DNA of 46,772 nucleotides from contig JAHFQC010000033.1 of assembly GCA_023259375.1 (NCBI GenBank), forward strand, positions 1-46,772, read 5' to 3'. Origin of the DNA: Alphaproteobacteria bacterium. GTDB lineage: Bacteria; Pseudomonadota; Alphaproteobacteria; Micropepsales; Micropepsaceae. Below, piece by piece: positions 1 through 10,862 of the stretch. Position numbers and translations under genes: made by a program. Numbering within the stretch: position 1 is the stretch's first letter; every line of letters starts with the position of its first letter. Under the pieces are notes generated by a model. It worked only from the letters and a program-made list of their open reading frames with translations. It ran no database searches and was not told the DNA's origin.

Positions 1-2983
<2,983 letters not shown>

Positions 2984-2984
<1 letters not shown>

Positions 2985-3592
2985 CAGCTCACCGCCACGC
3001 CTGCACCGGCGCCGACCATGATCACGGCGGCGGTCCGGTTGATGTTTTTGCGCGCCTTGCGGCTGGTCAGGAGTGTCCGCACCTGTGCGGCCGCGGCGGC
3101 ATAGCTGAGCATGATCGTCGGGATCAGCACCGCCGTCGCCAGCACGAGCTGGCCATAGCCCGCCGCATTCAAGTGCTGCAGATCGACCACCTGCGGGAAC
3201 AGGGCGAGGAAGAAGCCCATCGCCTTGGGATTGCCGAGCGTCACCGACAGATGGCTGAAGAAGCTCTGGCTGGCGCTGGCGGGAACGACCGTCGGCATCT
3301 CGCCGACTTCGGCTTTCCAGTACTTGTAGCCCATGTAGGCGAGGTAGAGCGCGCCGGCATATTTGACGATCAGGAACCACGCCCCCATCGCCGCCGCTAG
3401 ACCGGCGAGACCGAACGCCGACAGCGTCATCCAGACCAGATCGCCGACCGCGACACCCACCGCGCCCGGAATGCAGGCGCGAAATCCGTTGCCCAGCGAG
3501 CGCGCCACGATCGCGATGACGCCGGGGCCCGGCACGGCGATGCAGATCGCATAGAGCGTCACGTAGATGAGATAGGAGTGCCAGCTCAGCAT
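2984..3592 (-). CDS. LysE/RhtB-family amino-acid exporter (copy 2)
   Basis: Second of three adjacent LysE-type exporters, about 202 residues with six predicted membrane helices. The N-terminus MLSWHSYLIYVTLYAICIAVPGPGVIAIVARSLGNGFRA matches its neighbours, and LGNPKAMGFFLALFPQVVD is the family's central motif. The C-terminus (RKARKNINRTAAVIMVGAGAGVAVS) closely resembles copy 3, so copies 2 and 3 look like the more recent duplicates. The ATG at 3592 lies 8 bp after the stop of copy 3, and its own stop overlaps the start of copy 1. Three paralogues in one transcription unit could export different substrates or assemble together; nothing in the sequence decides this. Confidence 0.9.
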
Positions 3593-3600
3593 CGCGCCCC

Positions 3601-4209
3601 CTATGCCACGGCCACGGTCGCGCCGGCACCGGCCATCGCCACGGCGGCCGTCCGGTTGATGTTGCGGCGGGCCCGATAGCTGGTCAGGTAGGTGCGCACG
3701 CGCGCGGCGAGGGCGGCGTAGATGAGGCCGATCGCCGGAAACAGAATCCAGGTCGCGGCCGACAGCGCGGCGTAGCCGGTGAAGCTGACATGGCGCATGT
3801 CGATGATGCTGGGCAGCAGCGCCAGGAAAAACACGATCGCCTTGGGATTGCCGAGGCCGAGCGCGAGCTGTCCGAAAAAGCCGTTGCGCAGCGAGGCGAC
3901 GTCGATCTCCGGTTCGGCATGCACCGGCGCGGTCCAGTATTTGTAGGCGAGCCACAAGAGGTACGCGGCGCCGGCGTATTTCACGGCAAGGAAGAACGTC
4001 CCCATCACTTGCGCGATCAGTGTCAGGCCGAACACCGACAACGACATCAGGAACCAGTGACCGGCGGCGATGCCGAAGGCGGCCGGGATCGAGGCACGGA
4101 ATCCGCCGCCCAGCGCGCGCGCCACGGTGGCCACGATGTCAGGCCCGGGCACCGCGATGGCGGCCGCGTAAATCATGCAGAAAACGAGGTAGGAGTGCCA
4201 CGAGATCAT
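3601..4209 (-). CDS. LysE/RhtB-family amino-acid exporter (copy 3)
   Basis: First LysE copy in the direction of transcription, 202 residues. It begins MISWHSYLVFCMIYAAAIAVPGPDIVATVARALGGGFRA, with the PGPD variant of the family's N-terminal motif, and has LGNPKAIVFFLALLPSIID in the centre. Six hydrophobic helices are visible. The ATG at 4209 is 2 bp beyond the recF stop at 4212, so it is almost certainly translated from the recF message. Membrane exporters are not part of the widely conserved dnaN-recF-gyrB block, so this and its two paralogues look like an insertion into that operon in this lineage. Function beyond amino-acid-type export is not predictable. Confidence 0.9.
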   Translation of the reverse strand: MISWHSYLVFCMIYAAAIAVPGPDIVATVARALGGGFRASIPAAFGIAAGHWFLMSLSVFGLTLIAQVMGTFFLAVKYAGAAYLLWLAYKYWTAPVHAEPEIDVASLRNGFFGQLALGLGNPKAIVFFLALLPSIIDMRHVSFTGYAALSAATWILFPAIGLIYAALAARVRTYLTSYRARRNINRTAAVAMAGAGATVAVA

Positions 4210-4211
4210 AG

Positions 4212-5393
4212 CTATTCCTGGACCGTAAACCGGCCGTTGTCCACTATGAAAACGTCGGCGCGACCCTCTAAATTATTGAATAAATTCAAGTCCGTACCGG
4301 TCATCCACGCCTGGGCGCCAAGCTCCAGGATTTCCTCGAACAAAGCGGCCCTGCGGCGGCCGTCGAGATGGGCGGCAACCTCGTCCAGAAGCAGCAGCGG
4401 GGCGCGGCCGTCGCGCTGGCGGGAAAGCTCCCAAGCGTCGGCCAGAATGATCGAAACCAGCAGCGCTTTCTGCTCGCCGGTGGAGCATTCGCGGGCGTCG
4501 GCGCGCTTGACCACGTGGCGGACGGCCAGATCGGAGCGGTGCGGGCCTTTGGTGGTGTGGCCGCTTTCGGCGTCGGCAATGCGGGCGCGGGCGAACACCT
4601 CGCGCAGGCGGTTTTCGGCGTCGCCTTCGGCCACCAGCGCGTCGGTGTCGCCTTCCATCGCCAGTTGCGCCTGCGGGAAGGCGCCCGCCTCGCCGCGTTC
4701 GCTCAGCATCGTGTTGAGCCGCGCCACGGTTTCGCCGCGGGCCAGCGCCAGCGCCGCGCCGGCTTCGGCCATTTCCTTTTCGAGACCATCGAGCCACATC
4801 GGATCGCGCGGGCCGTATTTGAGCAGCTTGGCGCGTTCGCGCATTGCCGTTTCGTAGCGCACCGCGCGGCGGCCGTGGGCGGGATCGAAGCCGAGCACCA
4901 GCCGGTCGATGAAGCGGCGGCGGCCCGAAGCGCCTTCGGAGAACAGGCGGTCCATCGCCGGCGTCAGCCAGGTCATCTGCACGACGTCGCCGAGATCGGC
5001 GCTGGAGGAGGCGGGCACGCCGTTGAGCCGGACCTGACGCCGCTCGCCGCCGCCGGGCCCGACCGACAGGCCGGTGCCGATTTCGTAAGTCTCGCCGCCG
5101 CGCGCGACCGTTGCCGCCACCGCCCACAACGCCTCGCTCGGTGCCGTCGGTCCGCGGCGGATGTGTTCGGAGAGTTTGGCGCCGCGCAGGCCCCGTCCGG
5201 GCGCCAGCAGCGAGATGGCGTCGAGGACATTGGTTTTGCCGGCGCCGTTGGCCCCCGCCAGCACGACAGGCCGTCCGCTGACCACCAGTTCGGCGCTGGC
5301 ATAGGAGCGGAAATTGGTGAGCTGGATGCGCGTCACCGCAAGACGGACCGCGCCTAACGGCTCCGCATTCGGCATCTGACGCTCAGTTTCCAT
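4212..5393 (-). CDS. recF: DNA replication/repair protein RecF
   Basis: SMC-like ATPase that helps load RecA at gaps through RecFOR and supports stalled forks; cytoplasmic. The 393-residue protein carries the Walker A motif GANGAGKT at about residues 47-54, the ABC-type signature within STGEQKALLVSIILA, and Walker B LLLLDEVAAHLD near the C-terminus. The conserved opening RIQLTNFRSY sits at residues 22-31. Two starts are possible: the ATG at 5393 (METERQ) or one six codons later (MPNAEP). The first is used because a purine-rich AGG lies just upstream. It follows dnaN after a gap of about 215 bp holding a large inverted repeat and runs into the LysE genes with a 2 bp gap. Length is slightly above the usual 360-380 because of the leader. 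Confidence 0.96.
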   Translation of the reverse strand: METERQMPNAEPLGAVRLAVTRIQLTNFRSYASAELVVSGRPVVLAGANGAGKTNVLDAISLLAPGRGLRGAKLSEHIRRGPTAPSEALWAVAATVARGGETYEIGTGLSVGPGGGERRQVRLNGVPASSSADLGDVVQMTWLTPAMDRLFSEGASGRRRFIDRLVLGFDPAHGRRAVRYETAMRERAKLLKYGPRDPMWLDGLEKEMAEAGAALALARGETVARLNTMLSERGEAGAFPQAQLAMEGDTDALVAEGDAENRLREVFARARIADAESGHTTKGPHRSDLAVRHVVKRADARECSTGEQKALLVSIILADAWELSRQRDGRAPLLLLDEVAAHLDGRRRAALFEEILELGAQAWMTGTDLNLFNNLEGRADVFIVDNGRFTVQE

Positions 5394-5414
5394 TCACGAC
5401 CTGTCCGCAAAATT

Positions 5415-5583
5415 TGTCATCCCCGGCCGAAGCCGCGTAGCGGCGAAGGGGAAGGGGACCCAGGTCCAACCACCAGGACGGCTCCAACAGAAGGAACCGG
5501 AACCTGTTCTTCAACACCGTAGTGCTCTGCCACCTGGGTCCCCTTCCCCTTGCTGCGCTTCGCTTGCGCGGCCGGGGATGACA
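5415..5583. repeat. Large imperfect inverted repeat between recF and dnaN
   Basis: The left arm (5415-5465) starts TGTCATCCCCGGCCG and ends AAGGGGAAGGGGACCCAGGT; the right arm (5532-5583) is its near-complete reverse complement, with the only large mismatch in the middle of each arm. The arms enclose about 65 bp. This is the form of the intergenic palindromic elements (RIME/BIME-like) seen in alphaproteobacterial genomes, and a transcript would fold into a very long hairpin. It lies between co-directional dnaN and recF, so it could affect mRNA stability or read-through. No second copy was seen in this window. The family label is an inference. Confidence 0.75.
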
Positions 5584-5608
5584 GATCGGGGATACCAGGT
5601 GCGCCCCA

Positions 5609-6727
5609 TCACACCCGCATGGGCATAAGGACGTAGAGCGTGCGCAGGTCGTCCGGGTCCTCGATCACGGTGGGCGAGCCCGCGTCCGACAGCAGGAACC
5701 GCACCGACTTGCCTTCGACCTGGCTGGTGATGTCGAGCACGTACTTGGCGTTGAAGCCGATCTCGATCGGCGTGGCCGAGTAGTTGGCCGCGAGTTCTTC
5801 CGTCGCCGTGCCGCTTTCCGGATTGATCACGGTCAGCGTGACCTTGTCCTTGGCGATGCCGAGCTTCACCGCGCGGGTCTTGTCGGCGGAGATGGTCGAC
5901 ACGCGGTCGACGGCGAGGCCGAATTCCTTGGCTTCCAGCGACAGCGCCTTGTCGTTGCCGGACGGGATCACCCGCTGGTAATCGGGGAAGGTGCCGTCGA
6001 TCAGCTTCGAGGTGAGGTCGACGCCGTTGAAGGCGAACTGGATCTTGGTATCCGACAGCGCGATTTCGATGGCGCCATCGGCGTCGTCGAGAAGGCGGCG
6101 CAGCTCGCCGATGGTCTTGCGCGGCACGATCACGCCCGGCATGTCGCCGGCGCCTTCGGGCAGCTCGAGTTCGAAGCGGGCGAGGCGGTGGCCGTCGGTG
6201 GCGACGGCGCGCAGGGTTTCCTTGTCCTCTTTGGCGGCATGGACGTAGATGCCGTTGAGATAGAACCGCGTCTCTTCGGTGGAGATGGCGAAGCGCGTCT
6301 TGTCGATCAGGCGCTTCAAGTCGTCCGCGGCGAGGCGGAAGCGATGCGGCAGCGCGCCCGCTGCCATCTGCGGGAAGTCTTCCTTCGGCAGGCAGGCGAG
6401 TTCGAACCGCACCGTGCCGGCCGAGACCTGCAGCCGGCCGCTTTCGCCGGCCATCAATTCGACTTGCACCTGCGCCCCGTCGGGCAGCTTGCGCACGATG
6501 TCGTAGAGCATGTGGGCGGGGGCGGTGGCGGCGCCGTTGCGCAGCACGTCGGCCGGCAGCGCCTCGACGATTTCGATATCGAGATCGGTGGCGGTGAGCT
6601 TGACCTGACCCTTGGCCGCTTCGACCATCACGTTCGAGAGAATTGGGATCGTGTTACGCCGCTCGACGACGCTCTGGACGTGGCTCAGCGCCTTGAGGAA
6701 AGCGCCGCGTTCGACATTGATCTTCAT
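5609..6727 (-). CDS. dnaN: DNA polymerase III beta subunit (sliding clamp)
   Basis: Ring-shaped processivity clamp that tethers polymerase and many repair proteins to DNA. The protein is 372 residues, the normal length, beginning MKINVERGAFLKALSHVQSVVERRNTIPILSNVMVEA, and ends with the characteristic RTLYVLMPMRV. The three clamp domains run in order, with the central FYLNGIYVH and ATDGHRLARFELELP motifs. The ATG at 6727 is the natural family start. In the usual order dnaN directly follows dnaA; here dnaA lies more than 4.6 kb away, separated by the deaminase island, a secreted hydrolase and a small secreted protein. Downstream on the same strand come recF, the LysE genes and gyrB. Confidence 0.97.
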   Translation of the reverse strand: MKINVERGAFLKALSHVQSVVERRNTIPILSNVMVEAAKGQVKLTATDLDIEIVEALPADVLRNGAATAPAHMLYDIVRKLPDGAQVQVELMAGESGRLQVSAGTVRFELACLPKEDFPQMAAGALPHRFRLAADDLKRLIDKTRFAISTEETRFYLNGIYVHAAKEDKETLRAVATDGHRLARFELELPEGAGDMPGVIVPRKTIGELRRLLDDADGAIEIALSDTKIQFAFNGVDLTSKLIDGTFPDYQRVIPSGNDKALSLEAKEFGLAVDRVSTISADKTRAVKLGIAKDKVTLTVINPESGTATEELAANYSATPIEIGFNAKYVLDITSQVEGKSVRFLLSDAGSPTVIEDPDDLRTLYVLMPMRV

Positions 6728-7049
6728 ATCTGCCGCCCTGCACCAATGGGGATGACCCGCTGGGGACCCCGAGTGAATTCACGTTACCGTGGGTTTGTTG
6801 GGATGGACGCACCGTCAGCGGTCACTTTTCCCGCCGCGCCCGCGCCGCCACCCGTCAGACCCACCCCCGCTACGCCGAAAGGCGCCGGTAAGTCCTTGAT
6901 TTTCTTGAGGTGGATACCGCCAGACTCAAGTAGGAAACCATAGCAGGCAAAGGGGCAGAATGCTAGCGGGAGCAGGGGGTTAGGGAGGTCAACCGCCAAG
7001 CTTCGCCCGCGAAGGTTTTGCCGTCGTAAAATGGTGAGAATGATGATCG
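6728..7049. other. Non-coding gap upstream of dnaN
   Basis: About 320 bp between dnaN and the deaminase island. It should contain the dnaN promoter, but no clear -35/-10 pair was found. A perfect 10-bp palindrome GTGAATTCAC lies at 6773-6782, some 45 bp upstream of the dnaN start, and a short inverted repeat CTTCG-CCCG-CGAAG near 7004-7017. A 71-codon open frame on the minus strand (6784-6999) has low-complexity Gly/Ala/Pro composition and no recognisable fold, and is not called. This stretch marks the change from high-GC replication genes to the AT-richer island. Confidence 0.5.
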
Positions 7050-7259
7050 CTATTCGTAGCGTCGGACTAAATCGACGATCGCGTCCACGTGCCTAAGACG
7101 TTCTGCGCGCTCACGTTGCTGGATCGCCTCATCAAGCCGAAATATTTGAGCTGATTTTGCAGCCTGCTGTAGGACTGGAGCAGCTGGTGTGGTTTGCGAT
7201 TGGAGCGCGTGGTCGGTCGAGAGGTCAAATCTAAGTTGATCAGGATTTTCCTTACTCAA
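7050..7259 (-). CDS. Small uncharacterised protein coupled to the dCTP deaminase gene
   Basis: A 69-codon frame not recognised as any family. The start is taken as TTG at 7259: a strong Shine-Dalgarno AAGGAGG lies 6 nt upstream inside the end of the deaminase gene, and the TTG overlaps the deaminase stop (TTGAGTAA), a layout typical of translational coupling. The protein begins MSKENPDQLRFDLSTDHALQ, has a Gln/Ala/Pro-rich middle, and ends in a charged, probably helical segment (LDEAIQQRERAERLRHVDAI). No signal peptide or membrane segment is visible. A CGCTA-TTCG-TAGCG hairpin spans the stop (7048-7061). A longer ATG start at 7292 exists but would bury the ribosome site. Its place suggests a partner or modulator of the deaminase, which is inference. 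Confidence 0.6.
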   Translation of the reverse strand: MSKENPDQLRFDLSTDHALQSQTTPAAPVLQQAAKSAQIFRLDEAIQQRERAERLRHVDAIVDLVRRYE

Positions 7260-8862
7260 CGCCAGCCTCCTTTCTCGGCTCAACCGAATCAAAAATTCTT
7301 TTCTCTTTTAGACCCTTTACTACGAAGGCTTCTAGCTCTGGCAATGCCGCAAGCGTTTTGTCGAATCGTGGGGCTGCCGTTTTGGGATCAACTTTCAGCA
7401 TTTTTCCCTCGCTTTTTCTGCTATCGGGAAGAGTCCTGAAGAGTTTCAGAAATCGTGACGGAGCTACTCCGTCATACGGCAGGATGCGAAGTTTTCCGGC
7501 GTCGTTTTCATCTTCTGTAATTGAATCTGAATGCAATTTCGTGGCCAAACTTTTCCTATAAGGTTCAATGTAATAAACTTCAGCAATTCCCGCTGCCACG
7601 ATGTGGCGCGCGCAGGAGTGGCATGGATAAGTCGTGCAATATAATTTTCCGCCACGAATTCTATTTCCAGCTAGATGACCTGCGGCCAAGATCGCTTGCA
7701 TTTCCGCGTGAATAGATCTCGAAAACTCTATTAGGCCGCGGATTTTTTTGTTTCCGAGCACAAGATTTTTTGCCCTCTCGCGGTTCTCGGAAACGAGAAC
7801 TGAACCATTTATCAACTCATCGACAATCAGTTCTGAGAGTCGTTTCTTTTCCTGATCGTTATTGCAGACGCCACCGCTCAGATTCCAGCAACGCTTATCG
7901 TTTTCCGAGCGAGGATCGGCTTTTTCGTCGGCTGAGTAGAGACTCCCCCCGAAACGAGGAACATCGTTCCAACCCACGGAAATCAATTCACCGTTCTCAT
8001 CGCAAAGAGCGGCTCCGACTTGGCGAGATAGACACGCAGAGTTTCCTGCCGCCGATGCCGCCGCATACATGGCCGTCTCGGCGGCGGTCGGTGTCCAGAT
8101 TCTGGTGCCAAGTATGATTTGCAGAAATCGCTCAACCCTGGTGCGAATTTGGGTGTCTGTATCCGAGTCAATCCTCAGAAAAAAATCTGCTTGAGGGAAT
8201 GTGTCTTCGACCGTCTGACCGTATTTGATCTCCTCTCCAGTATTCCTGTTTATGATTTTTAGCTCTTCGCCGGAATCGATATCTATAAGTGAGTGGACTT
8301 CGGTCTGGCTTAGGCCATCACTCGCGAGTGATTTTTCACGAGTGGGTAATGGTGAGTAAACTCCAATAAAATAAAGCATATCTCGATAGACTAGCCTGAG
8401 AACGTCAAGCTCCTGTTGGTTTTTTATCGAGTCAATGATGTGGCAAACTCGTCGACGAGCATGGAAATTTTTTCCAGACCGTTCCCTTTCGATGTCTCGT
8501 TCTATCGCAATTTCGTTTATTGCCAGTTCCGCCAGGACGCCAGCCCCATACTTTCCACGTAATTCATCTCCCGCTTCAATAAGTGCTCGTTTGCGTTCGA
8601 AACCATTTTGTGGGGGTATTGTTCTGCCATATTTCTCTATTAGGCGACTTAAGGTGATTATGTCGCGAGGCTCATAGCCAAAGTCTTCTTCGAGTTTGCT
8701 TTTAATGGCATTAGCAGCACTGTGAATGGGAGAGCCGATTGGTCCGCATAACGCAATGACCAATTCATCGGTATGTGTTGCTTCAATTGCTGCAGTCGTA
8801 TCGAATTTGGATTTCTTCGAACTCGATAGGCTTGACACGCCGCGCGGCGTTGCACCCCCCAT
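7252..8862 (-). CDS. Anti-phage dCTP deaminase (AvcD/DCD-type)
   Basis: Predicted defence enzyme that deaminates dCTP/dCMP on phage infection, draining the cytidine deoxynucleotide pool. The 536-residue protein has the two-part layout of this family. An N-terminal P-loop-like domain shows ELVIALCGPIGSPIHS around residues 33-48; it lacks the Walker A lysine, so kinase activity is doubtful. A C-terminal zinc deaminase domain carries SIHAEMQAILAAG with H385 and E387, and CTTYPCHSCARHIVAAGI with C414 and C417, the complete metal and proton-shuttle set. YYIEPYRKSLATKLHSDSI follows, as expected. Start ATG at 8862 with an AAGGGGGG ribosome site. The gene is visibly AT-richer than its neighbours, suggesting transfer. 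An ordinary dCMP deaminase would be about 150-200 residues and lack the N-terminal domain. The family assignment rests on architecture and motifs recalled, not on a search. Confidence 0.85.
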   Translation of the reverse strand: MGGATPRGVSSLSSSKKSKFDTTAAIEATHTDELVIALCGPIGSPIHSAANAIKSKLEEDFGYEPRDIITLSRLIEKYGRTIPPQNGFERKRALIEAGDELRGKYGAGVLAELAINEIAIERDIERERSGKNFHARRRVCHIIDSIKNQQELDVLRLVYRDMLYFIGVYSPLPTREKSLASDGLSQTEVHSLIDIDSGEELKIINRNTGEEIKYGQTVEDTFPQADFFLRIDSDTDTQIRTRVERFLQIILGTRIWTPTAAETAMYAAASAAGNSACLSRQVGAALCDENGELISVGWNDVPRFGGSLYSADEKADPRSENDKRCWNLSGGVCNNDQEKKRLSELIVDELINGSVLVSENRERAKNLVLGNKKIRGLIEFSRSIHAEMQAILAAGHLAGNRIRGGKLYCTTYPCHSCARHIVAAGIAEVYYIEPYRKSLATKLHSDSITEDENDAGKLRILPYDGVAPSRFLKLFRTLPDSRKSEGKMLKVDPKTAAPRFDKTLAALPELEAFVVKGLKEKRIFDSVEPRKEAGVE

Positions 8863-8889
8863 CTCATCCCCCCTTCAAAGTCAGCGAGA

Positions 8890-8918
8890 AATATATTCTG
8901 TTCCAGTTTTGACTTAAA
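8890..8918 (-). promoter_or_regulatory. Putative promoter of the dCTP deaminase gene
   Basis: Reading the minus strand, a -35-like TTTAAG (8913-8918) is followed after 17 bp by TATATT (8890-8895), a good -10. Transcription would start near 8883, giving a leader of about 20 nt before the ATG at 8862. The -35 match is only partial, so activation by a factor bound just upstream is possible. Confidence 0.45.
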
Positions 8919-8919
8919 C

Positions 8920-8937
8920 GCTCATCCCGATATGAGC
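8920..8937. promoter_or_regulatory. Inverted repeat just upstream of the deaminase promoter
   Basis: Perfect 6-bp arms GCTCAT and ATGAGC separated by 6 bp lie directly upstream of the putative -35 of the deaminase gene. The position suits a regulator-binding site. No regulator gene is present nearby, so the partner is unknown. Confidence 0.4.
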
Positions 8938-9018
8938 TAAAGCGCTGCAACTTGTGACTACATCTAAAACAACAATCGGGTTCAGATCATTTGTACCGTT
9001 GTGAATGTTCCTGAGAGT

Positions 9019-9102
9019 TAGTTGCGATTTTTTCGCGCGAAAAAAACGCGCCAATTTCTCAAGCCGTTTTTTCGGTGGGGCAGCGGGATAGTTGCGATTT
9101 TT
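9019..9102. repeat. AT-rich direct repeat and palindrome upstream of the deaminase gene
   Basis: TAGTTGCGATTTTT occurs twice in the same orientation, at 9019-9032 and 9089-9102, a 70 bp period. The first copy merges into a perfect 18-bp palindrome TTTTTTCGCGCGAAAAAA (9028-9045), extended on both sides by GCG/CGC with one mismatch. A transcript in either direction would form a hairpin with a U-rich flank, resembling a terminator or the end of a small RNA. The function is not known. Confidence 0.55.
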
Positions 9103-9865
9103 GCGATTTAAATTCGCGCTTCTTGTTGCTGTCTTTGCGCAAAATGGGAATTGGATGCGGCGCGCGTTACGTTCTTCAGCGGCAGACCCCCTTCGTCTCG
9201 GCGTTGACGCGCCGGTCGCGGGGCTACGCTGTCGTTACCCGCTCCCCCGCGAACGCGCGGGGGCAGAAAAGAGGGCGGCGGTGCGCGGTCACCTGCGCGC
9301 GCGCGCGTGCAGAAAAGAACATCTCCGCGTCTCCGCGTGCTCTGTCGTTTTCGCGTTCGCACACCAGTGCGCTCCCGCACTGCATCACAAGCTGCGGGCT
9401 GGAATAGCTCCATCTCGCACATTAAATCGTGCGGTCCGGCGCGCGCGGGGCTTGAAGCGGGGCGGGGCGGTTCCCACCTCTTTCACCGAGTGCGGCCACG
9501 CATGGGTCCCACCAATTCAGTGAAGCGAAGGTGCCGACGTCGGCGTCCGGGTGACAACGGACCCGCCGGCCTGCCGTGGCTTCGAAGATATGGCCCGCAG
9601 CGTTTCGCGGGCCGTACTTTATAGGGGGCGGGGAGGGGGGGTGCGGAATTCCGCCAATCAAAGATCAACGGCGTGCGGTATGCGTGGCGGGGCAGGCGAG
9701 ATGTGGTGTCGCTGATCTGTCGCGCGGTTTTGCGGGCGTCGCGGCGGCGACAAAGTGCGAAGGTTTTCAACCGGACAGTGCTGCGGCCGCAATTGGTGCG
9801 GCGGGCGCGGTCGAGTAGCGTTGCCGCCAGCAAAACAAGGCGCTTCGGCGCCGGGAGGGAAACGC

Positions 9866-10855
9866 ATGAAACGTACTCTGATGACCTTGGTCGGACTGAT
9901 GCTGGGCGCCGCCGCGATGGCGCAGGACGCGCCTCCGGGCGTGCCGCAATTTCCCAAGCAGACGCCGGAAGAGCAGGCCCGCCAAGCGGCGATCATGGAG
10001 GCCTACAACAAGACGCCCGACACCGAAGGCACCGGCCCTTATGCGGCGATGAAGGAAGTCGATCCCGGTCTGGCGAACCACGTCGTCTACCGGCCCAAGG
10101 ATCTGTCGAAAGTGGCCAAGGGCCAGCTCGGCATCGTCGCCTGGGGCAATGGTGGCTGCGGCAAGAACGGCGCCGCCGAGCGCATGCATCTGCTCGAGAT
10201 CGCCAGCCACGGCTATGTCGTGATCGCGCCCGGCGGCCTGTATGGCGGTCCCGGCGGCGCGACGGAGCCGGCCGATCCGCCGGATATGCCCAAGATGACG
10301 GTCCGCACCACCACCGCCGACGTCACGGCCGGTTATGAGTGGGCGCTGAAGGAAGCGGGCCGCGCCGGCAGTCCGTATTACGGCAAGATCGATCCGGCCA
10401 AGCTGGCGGTGACCGGCTTCAGCTGCGGCGGTCTGCAGGCGATCGAGCAGGCGGGCGATCCGCGCGTCAAGGCGGTCGTCATCGACAACAGCGGCGTCTT
10501 CCCCGATGACGTCAAGATCCTGCAAGGCATCAGCGCCAAGAAGGCGACGCTGAAGACCTTCCACACGCCGGTGATCTACATTATCGGCGGCAAGAAGGAC
10601 ATCGCCTACGGCAATGCCACCGACGACTTCTCGCGCATCGACCATGTGCCGGTGATGCTGGTGCAGAACGATGCCGGTCACGGCGGCGATTTCTTGAAGC
10701 CGAACGGCGGCGCCTCGGCCGCGGTCGCGGTGAAGTGGCTCGAATGGCAGCTGCGCGGCGACAAGACCGCCGGCGCCTATTTCACCGGCCCCGACGGCAT
10801 CGCCAAAGATCCGCAGTGGAAGGTGGAGAAAAAGAACTTCCCGACGACACCGTAA
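9866..10855 (+). CDS. Secreted alpha/beta-hydrolase
   Basis: Exported hydrolase of 329 residues, substrate unknown. The ATG at 9866 has a GGGAGGGA ribosome site 5 nt upstream and gives a clear signal peptide (MKRTLMTLVGLMLGAAAMA, cut before QD). The frame continues upstream but those residues are Arg-rich noise. The catalytic nucleophile elbow is GFSCGG with Ser186, preceded by LAVTG. An oxyanion-region GNGGCGKNG follows the strand GIVAWG, and GHGGDF near residue 272 supplies the likely catalytic His. The protein resembles dienelactone-hydrolase or chlorophyllase/PETase-like folds; I cannot name a closer family. It is transcribed alone, against its neighbours, and ends at a strong terminator. 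Confidence 0.8.
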   Translation: MKRTLMTLVGLMLGAAAMAQDAPPGVPQFPKQTPEEQARQAAIMEAYNKTPDTEGTGPYAAMKEVDPGLANHVVYRPKDLSKVAKGQLGIVAWGNGGCGKNGAAERMHLLEIASHGYVVIAPGGLYGGPGGATEPADPPDMPKMTVRTTTADVTAGYEWALKEAGRAGSPYYGKIDPAKLAVTGFSCGGLQAIEQAGDPRVKAVVIDNSGVFPDDVKILQGISAKKATLKTFHTPVIYIIGGKKDIAYGNATDDFSRIDHVPVMLVQNDAGHGGDFLKPNGGASAAVAVKWLEWQLRGDKTAGAYFTGPDGIAKDPQWKVEKKNFPTTP

Positions 10856-10862
10856 AAAGAAA

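Larger units (their letters stand above)
8863..9865. other. 1-kb region without a supported protein gene
   Basis: Between the deaminase gene and the secreted hydrolase. The left part (to about 9130) is AT-rich and holds the deaminase promoter, an inverted repeat and the direct repeat/palindrome described separately. The right part is very GC-rich, with strong hairpins at 9244-9263 (8-bp stem CCCCCGCG, loop AACG) and 9592-9612 (GGCCCGC/GCGGGCC, followed by a short T run). Several overlapping open frames exist on both strands here, but all are Arg/Ala/Pro-rich with no family features, as expected by chance in such DNA. In Vibrio the related avcD gene is controlled by a small RNA, AvcI, encoded just upstream, so an RNA gene here is possible but unproven. 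Confidence 0.5.

Noticed and set aside
6784-6999. 71-codon minus-strand frame upstream of dnaN
   Set aside because: Low-complexity Gly/Ala/Pro composition, no ribosome site of note and no family features.
7252-8862. Reading the N-terminal domain as an active deoxynucleotide kinase
   Set aside because: The P-loop reads GPIGSPIHS without the essential lysine, so catalytic kinase activity is not supported.
9592-9612. GGCCCGC/GCGGGCC hairpin as a terminator
   Set aside because: Only a short, interrupted T run follows and no gene ends near it on the plus strand.
9075-9661. Several overlapping frames in the GC-rich part of the intergenic region
   Set aside because: All are Arg/Ala/Pro-rich on both strands, overlapping each other, with no fold or motif; expected by chance in such DNA.
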